Shown here: piece after piece, positions 17,790 through 26,674 of the stretch
Position numbering within the stretch: the first letter of the stretch is position 1
How the letters are laid out: the number at the start of each line of letters is the position of its first letter
Source of the DNA: Gordonia westfalica
GTDB taxonomy: Bacteria; Actinomycetota; Actinomycetes; Mycobacteriales; Mycobacteriaceae
Reading direction: 5' to 3'
NCBI RefSeq assembly: GCF_900105725.1
Contig: NZ_FNLM01000034.1
Coordinates: forward strand, 310,001 to 374,000
Length of the DNA: 64,000 nt
Notes under the pieces: model-generated
Database searches by the model: none
The model's input: only the letters and a program-made list of their open reading frames with translations
Told to the model about the DNA's origin: nothing
Made by a program: the position numbers and the translations under genes

Positions 17790-19397
17790 TCAGTCGGCCA
17801 ACCCGGCGTCCTTGCTGCCGTAGGTCTCGCGCAGCTTCGGCTTGACGACCTTGCCGCCGGCGTTGCGCGGCAGCTCGTCGATGATCACCAGATCCTTGGG
17901 ATGCTTGAACCGCGCCAGGTTCTCGTTGAGATGCGGTTCGAGCTCGGCAAGCGTCAGATCCGCAACACCCTCGGCCAGGACGACCACGGCAACCGGTACC
18001 TCGCCCCATTTCTCGTCGGCCCGCCCGATGACCGCGGCCTCCAGGATCGCGGCGTGGCCGTACAGGACGTTCTCCACCTCGGCGCAGTAGATGTTCTCAC
18101 CGCCGGAGATGATCATGTCCTTGGCGCGGTCGACGACGTACAGGAAACCGTCCTCGTCCTCGCGGACGAGATCGCCGGAGTGGAACCACCCGCCGCGGAA
18201 CGCCTCTGCCGTCTCGGCGGGCTTGTTCCAGTAGCCCTTCATCAGATTCGGCCCGCGGTAGACGATCTCCCCCACCTCACCCGGCTTGACATCGTTCATC
18301 AGCGGGTCGACGATGCGCGCGGTCACCGCCGGCACGACCTTGCCGATCGAGCCCTGTTTGCGCAGTGCGTCCTTGCCCTCGAGGATCGTTGTCACGGGCG
18401 ACATCTCGGTCTGCCCGAACGCGGTCATGTTGAGCGCGCCGGGGAAGGCCTCGCCCATCGCAGTGAGCACGGTGTCCGACGCGGGCGCCGCTCCCCAACT
18501 GATGTTGCGCAGCCGAAGCTTTCGCGGCCGTGCCTTCTGCGCGGCGCACACCGCCTGCCATTGCGCGGGCACCATGAACACCGAAGTGGTGCCCTCTCGT
18601 TCGAGGGTGTCGAGCATGGCGTCGGGATCGAAGGCGCCGAGCGGATGGATGACGGCGCGGACGCCGCGGTAGAAGACCGGCGCAAAGGCGGCGAGGCCGG
18701 CGATGTGGAACATCGGCGGCACCACGGACGCCACGTCGTCTGCGTCGGCCGAGGCGGTGGTGGCCATCGTGGTGACCGCCTGCGCATGGAAGTTCTGGTG
18801 GGTGAGCATGGCGCCCTTTGGTTTTCCGGTGGTGCCCGAGGTGTACATGATGGCCGCGACGGTGTCTTCGGGCACGTCCACCGCAGGCAGGTCCGAGTCT
18901 CCCTGTGAGAGCAGGCCTTCGAAGTCATGGTGTGGGGTTTCGTCGCCACCGTCGACGACGATGAGGGTGTCGATCTCGCCGGTCGAAGCACTCACCGCAT
19001 CGGCCAACGGTGCGAGGAGCTTCTCGGTCACGATCACCCTGGCGCCACTGTCGGCGACCAGATACGCGACCTCGGCCGGGCTCATCCGGATGTTCACCGG
19101 CACCGGGATCGCACCGATCAGCGTGGCGCCGAGCACGGCTTCGACATATTCGGTGCGGTTGAGCATCGCCATCAGAATCCGGTCCCCGAACTGCACGCCC
19201 AGCCTGTTCAGCGCTGCACCGAAAGCCCGTGACCGGTCATCGAGTTGCTTCCACGTCGTCGACCCGTCCAGGTAGGTGATCGCCACCTTGTCCGGCATCA
19301 TCATGGCGTGCCGATGAACCTGGTTGTTCCAGTGGTTCCGGCGCGAGCGATACGGCTCGGTGGTGAGGTCGGCGGTGGCTTCGGTGGTAGCGGTCAT
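17790..19397 (-). CDS. fadD5: Fatty-acyl-CoA/acyl-AMP ligase, FadD5-like (copy 1)
   Basis: A 535-residue adenylate-forming ligase that would activate a fatty or other carboxylic acid with ATP and CoA. The phosphate-binding loop is YTSGTTGKPKGAM, followed by FGQTEMSPVT, YWNKPAETAEAF, WFHSGDLV and GGENIYCAEVENVL, with the catalytic lysine in NAGGKVVKPKLRE. It is very similar to M. tuberculosis FadD5 (shared stretches such as VPAQWQAVC), but no mce genes are adjacent. Start at 19397 (MTATTEA) is chosen because GGGAG precedes it and the paralogue begins the same way; an upstream ATG at 19448 is less likely. It forms a tandem pair with the next gene. Confidence 0.9.
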   Translation of the reverse strand: MTATTEATADLTTEPYRSRRNHWNNQVHRHAMMMPDKVAITYLDGSTTWKQLDDRSRAFGAALNRLGVQFGDRILMAMLNRTEYVEAVLGATLIGAIPVPVNIRMSPAEVAYLVADSGARVIVTEKLLAPLADAVSASTGEIDTLIVVDGGDETPHHDFEGLLSQGDSDLPAVDVPEDTVAAIMYTSGTTGKPKGAMLTHQNFHAQAVTTMATTASADADDVASVVPPMFHIAGLAAFAPVFYRGVRAVIHPLGAFDPDAMLDTLEREGTTSVFMVPAQWQAVCAAQKARPRKLRLRNISWGAAPASDTVLTAMGEAFPGALNMTAFGQTEMSPVTTILEGKDALRKQGSIGKVVPAVTARIVDPLMNDVKPGEVGEIVYRGPNLMKGYWNKPAETAEAFRGGWFHSGDLVREDEDGFLYVVDRAKDMIISGGENIYCAEVENVLYGHAAILEAAVIGRADEKWGEVPVAVVVLAEGVADLTLAELEPHLNENLARFKHPKDLVIIDELPRNAGGKVVKPKLRETYGSKDAGLAD

Positions 19398-19491
19398 CAC
19401 TGGCTCCCGTGTCGATCGTGCGATGGTCGACATTGTTGTCTGCGTCACACCCTACGCAGACACCATGGGTTGCTCGTGAGATTTCGCCGGG

Positions 19492-21096
19492 TCAGTCGGA
19501 CAGACCGGCGTCCTTGCTGCCAAAGCGCTGGCGCAGGGCGGGTTTCGTGACCTTGCCACCCGCGTTGCGCGGCAGCTGCTCCATGATCACGAGATCCTTG
19601 GGATGCTTGAACCGCGCCAGATTCTCGTTGAGGTGGGGTTCGAGATCGGCCAGCGTCGGCTCGTCGACACCTTCGGCCAGCACGACGACCCCGACGGGTA
19701 CCTCGCCCCATTTCGGATCCGCCCGGCCGATGACCGCCGCCTCGGCGATGCTCGGGTGGCCGTAGAGGACGTTCTCGACCTCGGCGCAGTAGATGTTCTC
19801 GCCACCGGAGATCACCATGTCCTTGGCGCGGTCGACGACGAAGAGAAAGCCCTCCTCGTCCTGGCGGACCAGGTCGCCGGAGTGGAACCAGCCACCGCGG
19901 AACGCGTCGGCGGTCTCCTCGGGCTTGTTCCAGTACCCCTTCATCAGGTTGGGCCCGCGGTAGACGATCTCGCCGACCTCTCCCGGCTTCACATCGTTCA
20001 TCAGCGGGTCGACGATGCGGGCGGTCACGCCGGCAACGACCTTGCCGATCGACCCGATCGTCCGCAGCGCGTCCTTGCCTTCGAGGATGCAGGTCACGGG
20101 CGTCATCTCGGTCTGCCCGAAGGACGTCATGTTCAGCACGCCGGGGAACGTCTCGTTCATCGCGCTGAGCACGGTGTCCGAGGCCGGTGCCCCGCCCCAG
20201 CTCAGGTGACGCAGTCGCAGATCCCGGGGCTTGGCCTTCTGTGCGGCGCACACGGCCTGCCATTGTGCGGGCACCATGAACACCGACGTCGAGCCCTCAC
20301 GTTCCAGCGTGTCGAGCATGACGTCGGGATCGAAGGATCCGAGCGGATGGATGACCGCCCGGATGCCGCGGTAGAAGACCATGGCGAAGGTCGCGAGACC
20401 CGCGATGTGGAACATCGGCGGGACGATGGACGCGACATCGCCGACCTGCGGATTCGTCGTGGAGATCGAGGTCAGGGCCTGCGCCTGGAAGTTCTGATGG
20501 GTGAGCATCGCGCCCTTGGGACGGCCGGTGGTGCCCGAGGTGTACATGATGATCGCCACAGTGTCCTCGGGGACGTCGACGAGTGGCAGGTCCGACCCGT
20601 CCTCGGCGACGAGGTCCTCGAAGGAGAGGTGATCGGGTTTGTCGCTCTCGCCGACGACGATCACGGTGTCGGAGGTGCCTCCCAATCCACGTGCTGCGTC
20701 GACGACGCCGGTCAGTGCCGTCTCGGTGACGACGACATCCGCGCCGCTGTCCTCCATGAGGTACGCCACCTCGGCCGGACTCATCCGGATGTTCACCGGC
20801 ACCGGGATCGCGCCGATCAGGGTCGCACCCAAGATGGCCTCGACGTACTCGGTCCGGTTGAGCAGGGCCATCAGGACCCGGTCGCCGAAGCGGACCCCGC
20901 GTCGGCTCAGCGCCGCGCCGAAGGCGTGCGACCGGTCGTCGATCTGCTTCCACGTCCGGGTCTCGCCGAGGAAGGTCATCGCCGGCTTGTCCGGCGTCAT
21001 CAGCGCATGCCTCCGGACGTGGTTGTTCCAGTGGTTACGGCGTGAGCGGTAGGACTCGGAGGTCAGGTCGATCGCGACCTCGTCGATTGCCGTCAT
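19492..21096 (-). CDS. fadD5: Fatty-acyl-CoA/acyl-AMP ligase, FadD5-like (copy 2)
   Basis: A 534-residue paralogue of the preceding ligase. The same motifs are present: YTSGTTGRPKGAM, FGQTEMTPVT, WFHSGDLVRQDEEGF, GGENIYCAEVENVL and NAGGKVTKPALRQ. Long identical blocks show a recent tandem duplication; the N-terminal third differs most, which is where acyl-chain specificity tends to diverge. ATG at 21096 has GGGAGG six bases upstream. The two genes are about 95 nt apart in the same direction and could be co-transcribed from a promoter upstream of this copy. Confidence 0.9.
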   Translation of the reverse strand: MTAIDEVAIDLTSESYRSRRNHWNNHVRRHALMTPDKPAMTFLGETRTWKQIDDRSHAFGAALSRRGVRFGDRVLMALLNRTEYVEAILGATLIGAIPVPVNIRMSPAEVAYLMEDSGADVVVTETALTGVVDAARGLGGTSDTVIVVGESDKPDHLSFEDLVAEDGSDLPLVDVPEDTVAIIMYTSGTTGRPKGAMLTHQNFQAQALTSISTTNPQVGDVASIVPPMFHIAGLATFAMVFYRGIRAVIHPLGSFDPDVMLDTLEREGSTSVFMVPAQWQAVCAAQKAKPRDLRLRHLSWGGAPASDTVLSAMNETFPGVLNMTSFGQTEMTPVTCILEGKDALRTIGSIGKVVAGVTARIVDPLMNDVKPGEVGEIVYRGPNLMKGYWNKPEETADAFRGGWFHSGDLVRQDEEGFLFVVDRAKDMVISGGENIYCAEVENVLYGHPSIAEAAVIGRADPKWGEVPVGVVVLAEGVDEPTLADLEPHLNENLARFKHPKDLVIMEQLPRNAGGKVTKPALRQRFGSKDAGLSD

Positions 21097-21257
21097 TTCT
21101 GCCTCCCATGTCGTCGGACGTCCGTTGTCCGACCGTCGCGCGGTCCGCTTCACACCCTAGGGCGTGAGGTGGCCGGGATCCTCTGCGCGACCGACGATTT
21201 ACGCCTATGGAGCAGTTAGCCGACTCCTATGGCCGCTGACCCGATTCACCGCCACCG

Positions 21258-21299
21258 CCGGCTGAGCCGGTACCGAGCGAAGCGAGGCACCGCGTCGAA
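21258..21299 (+). repeat. REP-like dispersed element, copy A
   Basis: A 42-bp sequence (CCGGCTGAGCCGG..., core ACCGAGCGAAGCGAGG) lies just downstream of the sigma-factor gene. It matches, with 5 mismatches, the sequence at 30926-30967 in the opposite orientation, and its core recurs at 34640-34672. Small GC-rich hairpins such as this are typical of REP elements in this group. Confidence 0.65.
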
Positions 21300-21318
21300 G
21301 CCGTCACCGCTGTGCCCC

Positions 21319-22566
21319 TCAACGCAGTCGGTCCGCGCAGCCTTGCAGGTACTTCTCGATGCGGGTGTCGCGGGCCAGGTTCGCCGCCCGCTCGAAGTGG
21401 CGACGTGCTTCTGCAGAAGCTCCGGTACGACGGAGAAGATCCGCACGAGTGGCGTGGAACGGCTGGAAGTCGTCGACGTCGTGCTGCGCCTCCAACTCGT
21501 CGAGCACCGACAGCCCGGCATCCGGTGACGCGGCGCGTCCGACGATGGCGGCGTGCGCAACCTGTGCACCGAGCGTCGGGGTGACGGTGATGAGTGTGGC
21601 CGACAACGTCTGCAGTGCGGTCCAGTCGATGACGCCGGTTCGGGCGCGGTCGGCGTGGACGGACTGCATGGCGGCCTCGAGTTGGAATCTCCCGAGCGGA
21701 GTGCCCGATGCCGCGGCACGGCGGAGCATCGCCTCACCCTCGCGGATCAGTTCGCCGTCCCACAGCGAGGGATCCTGATCCTCGAGCGGGACGAACGGCC
21801 CGGTGCGTGCCGGTGCCCGGGACAACGACAGGGCGAGGAGGGCGGCGAGTCCCCACGCCTCGGGCTCGTCGTCGAGGAGGACGGCGAGTGTCACGGCCAG
21901 GTACAGCGCCTCCCCCGCCATCGAATCGACCGAGTCGGGACCGGAACCGTTCGCGTCGTCCCAGGCGATCGCGAAGCACCCGTAGACGGCCTCGAGAACC
22001 GCGGACAGACGTTCCGGCATCGCCGCGCGGTCGGGTACGGCGAAGGGGATGCGGGCGTCGCGGATTCGCCGTTTGGCTCGAACCAGTCGTTGCGCCATCG
22101 TCGTCGGAGCCACCGCGAACACGGCGGCGATGTCGGCGGCCTCGAAACCCAGCACCGCCTGCAACATCAGAGGTGTCCGGATGGCCGGGTCGATCGCCGG
22201 GTGAGCGCAGGTGAACAGCAGTTCGAGGCGCTTGTCGCCGATCGCATCGGGGTCGATGTCGTCGATGGGTCTCATGGTGACCTCCCCGGCGGTGCCGGCA
22301 TGGTCGTCGAGGTCGACGGACCTCCGGTATCCGGCGGATTTCCAGAAATCGCGCAGGTGGTTGCGCGCGACGGTCAGCAGCCATGCGGTCGGCTTGTCGG
22401 GTATGCCCTGCGTCGACCACGTGGTGAGTGCCCGTTCGAAGGCGGTCGCGAGTGCGTCCTCGGCGAGCGCGAGGTCGCCGGAGGCGGCGGCGAGGAGCGC
22501 CACCAACCGCGAATACGACTCGCGGGCGGCGTGTTCGGCGGCGGCGTGCGCTCCCGGCCGGCTCAT
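21319..22566 (-). CDS. ECF sigma factor, ECF42-like, with C-terminal TPR-like extension
   Basis: A 415-residue extracytoplasmic-function sigma factor. Region 2 covers about residues 12-75 ([27 protein letters not shown]) and region 4 about 115-175 ([35 protein letters not shown]). The remaining 230 residues are an alpha-helical extension of the kind (COG4941) found in the ECF42 group. That group lacks an anti-sigma factor and is usually encoded with DGPF-domain proteins. A DGPF gene lies 10 nt upstream here. It should direct RNA polymerase to promoters like the one at 23004-23030. Group assignment is from domain layout and neighbour. Confidence 0.9.
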   Translation of the reverse strand: MSRPGAHAAAEHAARESYSRLVALLAAASGDLALAEDALATAFERALTTWSTQGIPDKPTAWLLTVARNHLRDFWKSAGYRRSVDLDDHAGTAGEVTMRPIDDIDPDAIGDKRLELLFTCAHPAIDPAIRTPLMLQAVLGFEAADIAAVFAVAPTTMAQRLVRAKRRIRDARIPFAVPDRAAMPERLSAVLEAVYGCFAIAWDDANGSGPDSVDSMAGEALYLAVTLAVLLDDEPEAWGLAALLALSLSRAPARTGPFVPLEDQDPSLWDGELIREGEAMLRRAAASGTPLGRFQLEAAMQSVHADRARTGVIDWTALQTLSATLITVTPTLGAQVAHAAIVGRAASPDAGLSVLDELEAQHDVDDFQPFHATRADLLRRTGASAEARRHFERAANLARDTRIEKYLQGCADRLR

Positions 22567-22576
22567 CCGTCAGGTG

Positions 22577-22954
22577 TCATCCGTTCGAGGTCCAGGCCCC
22601 GTCGACGGTGTACGTGGCGCCGGGCCGGATCTCGACGACACCCCAGTCGATCGGGGGTGCCTGACGGGCCCAGTCGACTGCGGCGTCGAGGTCGGCGACG
22701 TCGATGACGATCGCTCCGCCGAGTTGCTCCTTGGTGTCCGCGAACGGGCCGTCCTGGATGACGAGTTCGCCGTCGACCTTGCGGAGCGTGGTGGTGGCGG
22801 TCGAATGCTGGAGGACCTCGGCACTCACGAGGACGCCGGCGTCCTGCAAGGCCCTGGTGTAGGCGGAGAATGCGGCCTGCCCGGCCTGGATCGCCTCGTC
22901 GCCGAGCGTCGTGGCGTCCTGCTCGGTGTAGTGCAGCAGTAGTGAGTAGTGCAT
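22577..22954 (-). CDS. DGPF/YCII-domain protein, ECF42 partner
   Basis: A 125-residue ferredoxin-like-fold protein of the YCII family. The defining motif reads DGPFADTKEQLGG in mid-protein, and the start is MHYSLLLHYTEQD. Such proteins accompany ECF42 sigma factors and are their typical regulatory targets; biochemical function is unknown. ATG at 22954 follows AGGAGG with ideal spacing, which rules out the upstream start at 22972. It is first gene of a two-gene operon with the sigma factor. Confidence 0.9.
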   Translation of the reverse strand: MHYSLLLHYTEQDATTLGDEAIQAGQAAFSAYTRALQDAGVLVSAEVLQHSTATTTLRKVDGELVIQDGPFADTKEQLGGAIVIDVADLDAAVDWARQAPPIDWGVVEIRPGATYTVDGAWTSNG

Positions 22955-23003
22955 GGACTGCCTCCTGATCACGTGGACCGACTCTCGGTCCGTGTGCGGA
23001 GAT

Positions 23004-23030
23004 GACGAGCGTCCGTCCCGTCGATCGACA
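23004..23030 (-). promoter_or_regulatory. ECF42-type promoter of the DGPF-sigma operon
   Basis: Reading the minus strand, TGTCGA (23030-23025) is followed after exactly 17 nt by CGTC (23007-23004). This matches the published ECF42 consensus of TGTCGA at -35 and CGA/TC at -10. The DGPF ATG is about 50 nt downstream. It suggests the sigma factor drives its own operon. Confidence 0.75.
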
Positions 23031-23046
23031 GCCTACGGCCGGTGGA

Positions 23047-23553
23047 TCAGATTCCGCGCCGATCCGCCCGGACCGCGGCATCCGGCCACATCGGCGGACA
23101 CGGTGCGCCCGGCGTTGTCGCTAGTTCGAAATGCCACCACTCGTTCACAAAGGTCCGGCACAGGCCCCAGCGGTACCCGTTGCGTTCCAGCCAGGCCGCA
23201 CCCTCCCACGGGCCGACGTCGACGGCCTCGCCGCGAACGTGCGGTGACTCCTCCGCGGGAAGAACCCAGCGCCGGGCCGCCTCGGGACTGCCATAGGTGG
23301 CGATGGCGTCTCGCCACAGCTGACGTTGTTCGGCATCCGATCGCTTCCCGGAGGTGATCCACATCGAAATGCCCTGTGCGTGGGCCTCATTCGAGGCGAT
23401 CGTGTACGACGCGGCAAGCCCCGGAACCAGACCGCCCGTCCCGGCCGCGAAGGCCGTGGGCGCAGCGACCGCCTGACCGATGCCGAGCACGGCAGACGCG
23501 AGGGCTCCGACGGCCAGCGCGGTACGCGCGAGTCGGGACGCGAAATTGCTCAT
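23047..23553 (-). CDS. Secreted M15-family D-Ala-D-Ala carboxypeptidase (VanY-like)
   Basis: A 168-residue protein with a signal peptide (basic SRLARTALAV, hydrophobic core, cleavage near AVAAPTAFAA). Zinc ligands of family M15 are visible: SPHVRGEAVDVGP supplies His and Asp, and NEWWHFEL supplies the catalytic Glu/Trp-His pair. It would trim D-alanine from peptidoglycan stem peptides outside the membrane. Length is close to other small actinobacterial VanY-type enzymes. The gene lies just upstream of the ECF42 operon on the same strand but has separate control. Confidence 0.88.
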   Translation of the reverse strand: MSNFASRLARTALAVGALASAVLGIGQAVAAPTAFAAGTGGLVPGLAASYTIASNEAHAQGISMWITSGKRSDAEQRQLWRDAIATYGSPEAARRWVLPAEESPHVRGEAVDVGPWEGAAWLERNGYRWGLCRTFVNEWWHFELATTPGAPCPPMWPDAAVRADRRGI

Positions 23554-23651
23554 CGGACCAGTAAACCGTACGACCGACGTGAGCTGCGCGGACCGGCATG
23601 CGGCGTTACCGTCGAACGTGTCGGGACCGTCGAAACACTGGAGAGGCCGAC

Positions 23652-24793
23652 ATGAGGAAACGCCTGATCATCTGTTGCGACGGCACCTGGAAGTCGTCGA
23701 AGGATCCGCGGATCTCCAACGTCGAGAAGATCGCTCGCGCCGTCAAGACCGACGCCGCCGACGGCGCGGTTCAACTGGTTCACTATGTCAACGGTGTCGG
23801 GACGGGCTCCGCGTGGTCCGACCGGATCGTCGGAGGCGCCTTCGGTCGCGGACTGAACGCGAATCTCCTTGACGCGTACCGCTTTCTCGCCCTCAACTAC
23901 GAGTCCGACGACGAGATCTTCGTTTTCGGTTTCAGTCGAGGCGCGTATACCGCCCGGAGCCTCGTCGGGATGATCAGCAAGGTCGGTCTGGTCACGCCAC
24001 GGCGGCTGGCCGAGGACCCATCGGTCAATCTGTTCGAGCAGGCGTTACGGCAGTATCGGAACAAGTCCGACCCGCCACCGGAGCCGCTCGGCGACCGTGT
24101 GCCGGTCGCATTCATCGGTGTGTTCGACACCGTGGGCGCCCTGGGAGTCCCCGGTATCACCCGATACAAGCACCAGTTCCACGATGTGAAGCTCGGGAAG
24201 AAGGTGAAGGTTGCCCGGCAGGCGCTGGCGATCGACGAGTGCCGGCTGACGTTCGACCCGTGCGTCTGGGAGACCGCCGAGAACACGTCGACCGATGTGA
24301 AGCAGGTCTGGTTCGAGGGCGTGCACTCCGACATCGGCGGGGCCTGAAGGTCGTGGAACCGTCAGAGCTCACCCTGGCCTGGATGGTGCGGGAGGCGACC
24401 CTGCGCGGCCTCGAGTTCTCCTACGACCGCTTCGCGGCGATCCGGCAGCCGGTCGATCCCGCGCGGCCGGAGTACTCCGCCAACAAGTCGATGAACGCCG
24501 CGTATCAGATCGTCAACCTCGTCAAACTCGCGATCGGCCCATTCCGATTGCACGGCAACACCATTCGGCATCGACTCCAGCGACGCAGGCTCGAGGTCGA
24601 CAAAGACCCGGCGGCGCCGCTGTTGATCGCCGCACCAGCGCTCGAGCGATGGGACACCGATCAGGACGGCCGCCGACGGAAGGCGCCGAACATCGGATGG
24701 TGGGTCGCGATGTTCGAGGGTGATACCGACGCGCTACGAGCTCGGGTAGTCGAGATCCCGCCGCTCGCGGCACCGTTGACGACTGTCTCCTAG
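23652..24793 (+). pseudogene. DUF2235 (Tle1-like) hydrolase gene with a frameshift
   Basis: The first 231 codons encode the DUF2235 alpha/beta-hydrolase domain: LIICCDGTWKSS near the start, FGFSRGAYTARSLVGM (nucleophile serine) and FEGVHSDIGG (catalytic aspartate/His region). The frame then stops at 24347. The rest of the domain continues in another frame (VVEPSELTLAWMVREATLRG to 24793). Adding one G to the run at 24337-24343 would join the two as HSDIGGGLKVVEPSEL, exactly as in intact family members. So one G was lost, or the assembly has an error. Family members are putative lipases or phospholipases. ATG at 23652 follows GGAGAGG. Confidence 0.85.
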
Positions 24794-24809
24794 CCGGTCG
24801 ATCCGCGGC

Positions 24810-25205
24810 TCAGGCTTCCTTGACCGCGGCGATCTGGATGAGGTTCCCGCAGGTGTCGTCGAAGACGGCCACCACGGCGGTACCGACATCGGTCGGCTCT
24901 TGAGTGAACACGACGCCGTGCTCGCGGAGGCGGTCGTACTCGGCCCGGACATCGTCGACGGCGAACTGCGCCAACGGGATACCGTCTTCGACGAGCGCGT
25001 CGCGGTAGGGCTTCACCGCCGGGTGCCCGGCCGGTTCCAGCAGGAGTTCGGTGCCCTCGGGGGCCTCCGGTGACACGACCGTGAGCCACCAGGCGCCCTC
25101 CCCCAGCGGGATGTCGTGGTGCTTGGTGAAGCCGAGGACATCGGTGTAGAAACTCAGCGCCTTTCGCTGGTCGTCGACGAAGATCGAGGTCAACGCGATT
25201 CTCAT
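24810..25205 (-). CDS. Glyoxalase/VOC superfamily protein
   Basis: A 131-residue vicinal-oxygen-chelate fold protein made of two beta-alpha-beta-beta-beta modules (LTSIFVDDQRKALSFYTDVLGF and IPLAQFAVDDVRAEYDRLREHG). It resembles small lyase or binding proteins of the glyoxalase type; metal ligands are not all identifiable. Its ATG is one base from the stop of the ArsR-type regulator, so they form an operon in which the regulator is first. This regulator-glyoxalase pairing is common in actinobacteria, but the substrate is unknown. Confidence 0.87.
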   Translation of the reverse strand: MRIALTSIFVDDQRKALSFYTDVLGFTKHHDIPLGEGAWWLTVVSPEAPEGTELLLEPAGHPAVKPYRDALVEDGIPLAQFAVDDVRAEYDRLREHGVVFTQEPTDVGTAVVAVFDDTCGNLIQIAAVKEA

Positions 25206-25206
25206 G

Positions 25207-25485
25207 TCATGCCTTTCGTGCCGCCGGCCACCGCCTGGCGATCTCTGCCAGCGGTGCCGGATCGAAGTAGTGGAACTTGGCGCGTCCGCGTTTCTCGGCG
25301 TGAACCAATCCGGCGGCCTCCAGTACGGCCAGGTGTTGCGAGATGGCCTGGCGGGTCAGGCTCAGTCCCCGGCGGGTGGTGAGACGTCCGCAGATCTCGA
25401 ACAGCGTCTGACCGTCGCGGTCGGCGAGTTCGTCGAGGATCGCACGCCGCGTCGGATCGTCGAGAGCATGGAACACGTCGGCCAC
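25207..25485 (-). CDS. ArsR/SdpR-type winged-helix repressor
   Basis: A 92-residue winged-helix regulator. Diagnostic motifs are FHALDDPTRRAILDEL at the start, LSLTRQAISQHLAVLEAAGLV (recognition helix) and KRGRAKFHYFDPAPL in the wing. There is no cysteine metal site. I place the start at GTG 25485 because relatives begin just before VFHALDDPTRR, and because a perfect inverted repeat lies immediately upstream; a start at 25515 would bury that operator in coding sequence. It probably represses its own operon with the glyoxalase gene. Confidence 0.85.
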   Translation of the reverse strand: MADVFHALDDPTRRAILDELADRDGQTLFEICGRLTTRRGLSLTRQAISQHLAVLEAAGLVHAEKRGRAKFHYFDPAPLAEIARRWPAARKA

Positions 25486-25497
25486 ACCCGACGATAG

Positions 25498-25513
25498 GCA
25501 AGCGCACGCTTGC
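25498..25513. promoter_or_regulatory. Operator-like inverted repeat for the ArsR-type repressor
   Basis: GCAAGCG-CA-CGCTTGC is a perfect 7-2-7 inverted repeat, 12 nt upstream of the chosen GTG start of the winged-helix repressor. Size and position fit an autoregulatory site. Confidence 0.6.
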
Positions 25514-25582
25514 ATGTCAACGATGCTGCGATCGGTTCTGCCGCCGACCAGCTCGCCGCGGTCGCGTAGAATCGACTTGTAT

Positions 25583-25603
25583 AACTGGGTTTGACAACTG
25601 GGT
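25583..25603 (+). promoter_or_regulatory. Direct repeats upstream of the FadR-type gene
   Basis: AACTGGGT occurs at 25583-25590 and again at 25596-25603, one 13-bp period apart, with TTGAC between them. The pair lies about 87 nt before the FadR-type start and may be a regulator or promoter site. Confidence 0.35.
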
Positions 25604-25689
25604 GTATCAGATCGGCCAGGGGGTCAGATCCAGTTCGGCCGCCGCCCTCACCTCGAGAGCGTCAGTGGTCAAGCACGAGGAAGGTACTC

Positions 25690-26472
25690 ATGACCAAGCC
25701 CGTCAACCTGGCTCCCATGATGGTCCCCGCGACCACGAGCGGTGCGATCCGGTCCCCCAAGACCGCTGAGCTGGTGGCACGCACCCTGCGTCGGATGATC
25801 GTCGACGGTCGGCTCAAGGACGGCGATTTCCTCCCGCACGAAGCCGATCTCATGGCGCACTTCCAGGTGAGCCGCCCGACGCTGCGTGAAGCGGTCCGCG
25901 TCCTTGAGTCCGAGCGGCTGGTCGAGGTGCGTCGCGGTTCGCGTACTGGTGCCCGGATCCGTGTCCCCGGCCCCGAGATCGTCGCGCGTCCGGCAGGACT
26001 GTTGCTCGAGCTGTCGGGGACCACGGTCGCCGAAGTCATGCGGGCCCGCGAGGTCATCGAACCCGCAGCCGCGGAGATGCTCGCGGAGACCGGTGACACC
26101 AATGCGTTCGACGAACTCCAGGCGATCATCGACAACGAACTCGACGAGGCCTACGAGAACGGCACCATGGCCCAGGCATCGGTCTGGTTCCACCGCCGCA
26201 TTGTCGAGCTGTCCGGCAACTCGGCAATGGCGATGATCGCGGGCATGCTCAGCGAGATCGCCGAGCGTCACATCGCCAACACCGTCGACGACGACCCGAT
26301 GCCCCGCGCGCAGTACACCAAGCTCATCCGCTCCTACCAGAAGCTCGTCGACCTCGTCCGCGCCGGCGACGGCGCCGAGGCCGCAGCCCACTGGCAGCGT
26401 CACATGAAGAACTCCAACCAGGCGCTCCTCGCCGGACACGAGACCACCCGTATCCGGGACGTGATGGACTGA
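25690..26472 (+). CDS. FadR/GntR-family transcriptional regulator
   Basis: A 260-residue GntR-family regulator. The winged helix spans about residues 25-95 (GRLKDGDFLPHEADLMAHFQ, SRPTLREAVRVLESERLVEV). The all-helical FCD effector domain follows (VMRAREVIEPAAAEML, WFHRRIVELSGNSAM, HWQRHMKNSNQALL), with histidines that may bind a metal or carboxylate ligand. ATG at 25690 is preferred since GAGGAAGG lies upstream; a longer frame from 25591 has a non-coding-like beginning. Decayed acyl-CoA ligase and amidohydrolase fragments follow directly, suggesting it once controlled a catabolic cluster now lost. Confidence 0.9.
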   Translation: MTKPVNLAPMMVPATTSGAIRSPKTAELVARTLRRMIVDGRLKDGDFLPHEADLMAHFQVSRPTLREAVRVLESERLVEVRRGSRTGARIRVPGPEIVARPAGLLLELSGTTVAEVMRAREVIEPAAAEMLAETGDTNAFDELQAIIDNELDEAYENGTMAQASVWFHRRIVELSGNSAMAMIAGMLSEIAERHIANTVDDDPMPRAQYTKLIRSYQKLVDLVRAGDGAEAAAHWQRHMKNSNQALLAGHETTRIRDVMD

Positions 26473-26475
26473 GGC

Positions 26476-26666
26476 CCGTCATCGTCGACGACCAGGGCAA
26501 CGAGGTGCCGCGACGGTCGGCCCGGCGAGATCATCTTGCGCCCGCGTCGCCCCCGCACATCATGTTCGAGGGTTACTGGCGTCGTCCGGGGGCCACCCCC
26601 GCCGAAACCCTGGTCACACACCGTGACATCAAGGTGGCCGCGATCTTCGTCGACGGTCGACGCTGA
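26476..26666 (+). pseudogene. Remnant of an acyl-CoA ligase (FadD) gene
   Basis: The sequence after the FadR gene translates as IVDDQGNEVP, then in the next frame GRPGEIIL, then back in the first frame PHIMFEGYWRRPGATPAETL, ending at TGA 26664. Together these match the conserved late core of FadD-type ligases (VDDxGxEVPxGxxGEIxxRSPHxMxGYWxxPEATAETL). At least two frameshifts and the loss of both ends make this a fragment of about 60 codons. Confidence 0.65.
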
Positions 26667-26674
26667 CCGAGAAC

